Shown here: piece by piece, positions 61,790 to 64,000 of the stretch | Layout: every line of letters starts with the position of its first letter | How positions within the stretch are numbered: position 1 is the stretch's first letter | Position numbers and translations under genes: made by a program | Assembly: GCA_029821735.1 (NCBI GenBank) | Contig: JALGSU010000011.1 | Span: forward strand, 1-64,000 | From: Candidatus Zipacnadia bacterium | Lineage (GTDB): Bacteria; Armatimonadota; Zipacnadia; Zipacnadales; UBA5352 | Length of the DNA: 64,000 bases | Direction: 5' to 3' | The notes under the pieces: generated by a model | What the model saw: only the letters and a program-made list of their open reading frames with translations | Database searches by the model: none | Told to the model about the DNA's origin: nothing

Positions 61790-63067
61790 CTACTGGGCGG
61801 CTTCGGTCAGTGCGTCGAGCGCGGTCTGGGCCATGGCCTCGCCGGTGCCGGGCTCAAAGCGGCACGCGAAAACCGTATACCCGCCCTCGGGGAAGGCCTC
61901 GCGGGTCGGGATGTAGTTGACGTCCTCGCCTGACAACTCGACCGCGTAGGTGTGCGGGTACAGCGGCGAGCGCTTCTTGATGTCGATAGCGAACTCGACG
62001 TAGTCCTCGCCGGGCATGAACGCGAAGCCCGCCTCGCCGATGCGCAGCGCCTGTATCTCCAGATCGTGGGTCGGGCCCCATTCGTGGCAGCGCTTAACGC
62101 GCAGCTTCTTGGTCGCCTCGAGCATGTCCCCGCCCCACGTGGAGCTGTCATAGATATCGCACGCGAGAGCGGCCTCAAGCTCCTCGTCAGTGTAGGTGCG
62201 ACAGGTGGCAGTGAGGGTCTTTGAGACTGCGCGCACCGGGACCGCGCCGATCTCGGTGGCGGAGCCGAGTATCTTGCTGGCATGCTCGGCGAGGATGCCG
62301 CCGACGCGGTGACGGTGGATGCCGCGCGGCTGGTTGGGGGCGGGGCCCGACAGGTCGCAGTGGTTGATGTTGCCGCAGGGCGAGTTGGTGAACTGCAGAT
62401 GCACTGGCCTCATCAGGTTCTCGCGCAGGCAATCCTCAAAGGCCGCCGGGAAGTCGGCCGACATCTGTCCACCACCGGCGGTGCAGGCATGCAGCGAGTA
62501 GTTCGCCAGCATGACGGGCAGGTCGTCGCCACGCTCGAAGCTCAGTAGACCGAGGATCGGGTCGGTCGGGCCATCGAGCAGCACGATGTCCGGGCTCTCG
62601 TAACCGAAGTACATGCCGACCGTGCCGTCGGCCTGCCACGCCCGCCGGTTGAACGAGATGCCATAGACGAGGCGGCGACCGGTCTTGAGGGCAGTGACCT
62701 CGCGCGCATCCGCGGCCGCGTCCTCGACCGCGCCGCAGATGCCGCTGACGAAGAGGTCGCGGTGATCGGGGCTGCCGGGGGCGGGCGCTGAGTGCGTGTG
62801 CGTGGCGCAGATCATGAGCTGGTGGGGCTCAAGCTGCAAGCTCGCCGCGAGGCGTTCACGACTCTCGTCGAGCAGTTCGCGCGCGCAGGCGATCAGATCG
62901 AGCGTCACGAGGGCGGCGCGCTCATCGCCGTCCTCGAAGTAGATCGCGCGCGCGTGCAGCGGATCGTTGACCACTGTGGTCGGCCTGCGCGAGAAACTGC
63001 CGCGCATGTCCACCGGCCCTGATGGCGTGATGTCACGACGTCCCGCTCCGACCTTCAGTGTTGCCAT
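61790..63067 (-). CDS. Neutral/alkaline ceramidase-like hydrolase
   Basis: A 425-residue protein of the neutral/alkaline non-lysosomal ceramidase-like family: VGAGRRDITPSGPVDMRG at the start, ATHTHSAPAPG with the zinc His pair near residue 90, NYSLHACT near 195, and GEDYVEFAIDIKK/GEDVNYIPTREAFPEGGY near the end. True ceramidases split ceramide; bacterial relatives in carbohydrate-rich clusters have unknown amide or ester substrates. No signal peptide is visible, unlike secreted ceramidases, so it is probably cytoplasmic. ATG at 63067 follows AGGAGATGGAAGCAC. It starts 18 nt after the preceding gene. Confidence 0.87.
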   Translation of the reverse strand: MATLKVGAGRRDITPSGPVDMRGSFSRRPTTVVNDPLHARAIYFEDGDERAALVTLDLIACARELLDESRERLAASLQLEPHQLMICATHTHSAPAPGSPDHRDLFVSGICGAVEDAAADAREVTALKTGRRLVYGISFNRRAWQADGTVGMYFGYESPDIVLLDGPTDPILGLLSFERGDDLPVMLANYSLHACTAGGGQMSADFPAAFEDCLRENLMRPVHLQFTNSPCGNINHCDLSGPAPNQPRGIHRHRVGGILAEHASKILGSATEIGAVPVRAVSKTLTATCRTYTDEELEAALACDIYDSSTWGGDMLEATKKLRVKRCHEWGPTHDLEIQALRIGEAGFAFMPGEDYVEFAIDIKKRSPLYPHTYAVELSGEDVNYIPTREAFPEGGYTVFACRFEPGTGEAMAQTALDALTEAAQ

Positions 63068-63085
63068 GTGCTTCCATCTCCTGTG

Positions 63086-64000
63086 CTATCCGCCAAACCA
63101 GCGGACAGTCTCTTCCTTGAGAACAGAATCGCTGGGCTCAAGTGGCAGCGCAGCGCCACCGTTCGCCCGCTCGAAATGCGCCGACCAGCCACGTCGCGCC
63201 TCGTCGAAATGGACCGGAACCGCGATGCAGCGCGGCCCTCGCTCGCGGACCTCCTGGCCCGCTGCAACCGCGTAACCATCGGGCACCCAGACGAGGACGG
63301 TGCCCTCGGCGCCGGGGGCGCGCTGCGCCTGGCCAGAGAGTGTCAGCTTCTCCTCGTCCCAGAGGACGTCAGTGAGCTCCACGAGCCCCTGCGTCACGTG
63401 CATGTCTGTGCCCACCACGGCGGGCCGGTCGGTCACCGGCATGATCCGCAGGCAGCGCGCAGAGCCCGCGGGAACCGTCGCCGTGCATGCCCCGGTGAAG
63501 CGCCCCGCCAAAGTCCCCGTCCAGAAGTCATACACGAGGCACTCGGTGCCCGGCGCCAGGCCGAGCGTGTCGAAGCTGATCGTCTGCTCGATGGGCGCAT
63601 CCGACCAGTTCAGCAGCCCGACGACTTCCCACTGCCCCCAGTCGGCGTCGGCGTGGGTGTGCCAGACGCGCGGGTAGTCGCGGTCGCGGCCAATGTCGAA
63701 GAAGTCGATGGGTCGCGCGGGGACGTCCGATGGCGGCAGACATAGCGGCACCAGCGCCATCCGCTCCGGCTGCGCCTCAAGCTCGGGCATGCGATCACTG
63801 AGCAGCGCAGTGCCGCCGGTGAGCGCGAGGACCGTCGCACGCCCGATAGCCTCGCCAAGCGTCTCGTTCGCGTCGCCGACGATCAGGCAGCCGCCTGAGT
63901 TGAGCCAGAAGCGGCGGTGCATGAACCACTTGGAGGCGGCCTCCATGGTGTACTTGCGCATGTGCTCCCAGTTGCCGCCCGCGTTGCCGATGTCCCGCGC
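63086..64000 (-). CDS. Glycoside hydrolase (alpha-galactosidase-like), C-terminal part; 5' end outside window
   Basis: At least 305 residues, open to the window edge; the visible part begins ARDIGNAGGNWEHMRKYTME and includes RRFWLNSGGCLIVGD, LTGGTALLSDRMPEL, VGLLNWSDAPIEQTISF and a C-terminal beta domain. These fit the end of the (beta/alpha)8 barrel and the C-terminal sandwich of GH36/GH27-like enzymes. The catalytic residues lie upstream, beyond the window. It is the first visible gene of the operon with the ceramidase-like, dehydrogenase and MttB-like genes. Confidence 0.75.
   Translation of the reverse strand, partial: ARDIGNAGGNWEHMRKYTMEAASKWFMHRRFWLNSGGCLIVGDANETLGEAIGRATVLALTGGTALLSDRMPELEAQPERMALVPLCLPPSDVPARPIDFFDIGRDRDYPRVWHTHADADWGQWEVVGLLNWSDAPIEQTISFDTLGLAPGTECLVYDFWTGTLAGRFTGACTATVPAGSARCLRIMPVTDRPAVVGTDMHVTQGLVELTDVLWDEEKLTLSGQAQRAPGAEGTVLVWVPDGYAVAAGQEVRERGPRCIAVPVHFDEARRGWSAHFERANGGAALPLEPSDSVLKEETVRWFGG

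Overview
This is a GC-rich (roughly two-thirds G+C by eye) chromosomal window from an uncultured-type bacterium. A secreted beta-barrel-like protein ending in Phe, an FtsEX-EnvC division module and a bacterial alpha-2-macroglobulin point to a cell with an outer membrane. A phosphate butyryltransferase, a LysM/G5 protein, a copper-amine-oxidase-type stalk domain, a YjzC-like protein and many secreted sugar-related proteins point towards the Terrabacteria side. Armatimonadota or a neighbouring diderm candidate phylum is the best guess, held with low confidence.

Layout. 1-5.2 kb: 67-bp tandem repeats, a winged-helix protein, a metallophosphoesterase, a Met/Gly-rich secreted protein, a double cupin and a secreted beta-propeller. 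5.6-7.3 kb: a convergent type II restriction-modification pair. 7.3-8.2 kb: a gene-poor patch of dispersed repeats and hairpins. 8.2-20.2 kb, all minus strand: ftsE-ftsX, two EnvC-like paralogues, ctpA, a LysM/G5 protein, ispA-ispH-ptb, a sugar isomerase, a Cof-type phosphatase and a J-domain membrane protein. 20.3-25.5 kb, mostly plus strand: purA behind a terminator-containing leader, five tRNAs (Lys, Glu, Val, Phe, Thr), galU, a PRC-barrel protein and murB. 25.8-31.5 kb: a secreted beta-helix protein and a heparinase II/III-like polysaccharide lyase, bracketed by two cloverleaf-shaped inverted-repeat elements. 31.5-36.2 kb: a large alpha-2-macroglobulin. 36.3-46.1 kb: a dehydrogenase, a LamG-like secreted protein, a kinase-PQQ fusion, a beta-barrel candidate and nagA. 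46.3-51.2 kb: three secreted proteins, two sharing a C-terminal domain, then tRNA-Ala. 51.6-55.5 kb: an MFS-HEAT fusion, a small membrane protein, a YjzC-like protein and an isomerase. 55.6-64 kb: a very large CBM9/propeller/FN3 protein with two exact tandem duplications, facing a catabolic operon (GH-like fragment, ceramidase-like, MDR dehydrogenase, frameshifted MttB-like).

How the genes work together. The left half is housekeeping: envelope constriction (FtsEX-EnvC-CtpA), cell-wall precursors (galU, murB, ispA/ispH supplying polyprenyl carriers) and purine synthesis. The right half is mainly secreted or catabolic functions for polysaccharides and amino sugars. The most unusual items are the two four-way-junction repeats, a GspG-like pseudopilin domain inside the alpha-2-macroglobulin, the dispersed intergenic repeat families, and the purA leader with its own intrinsic terminator.
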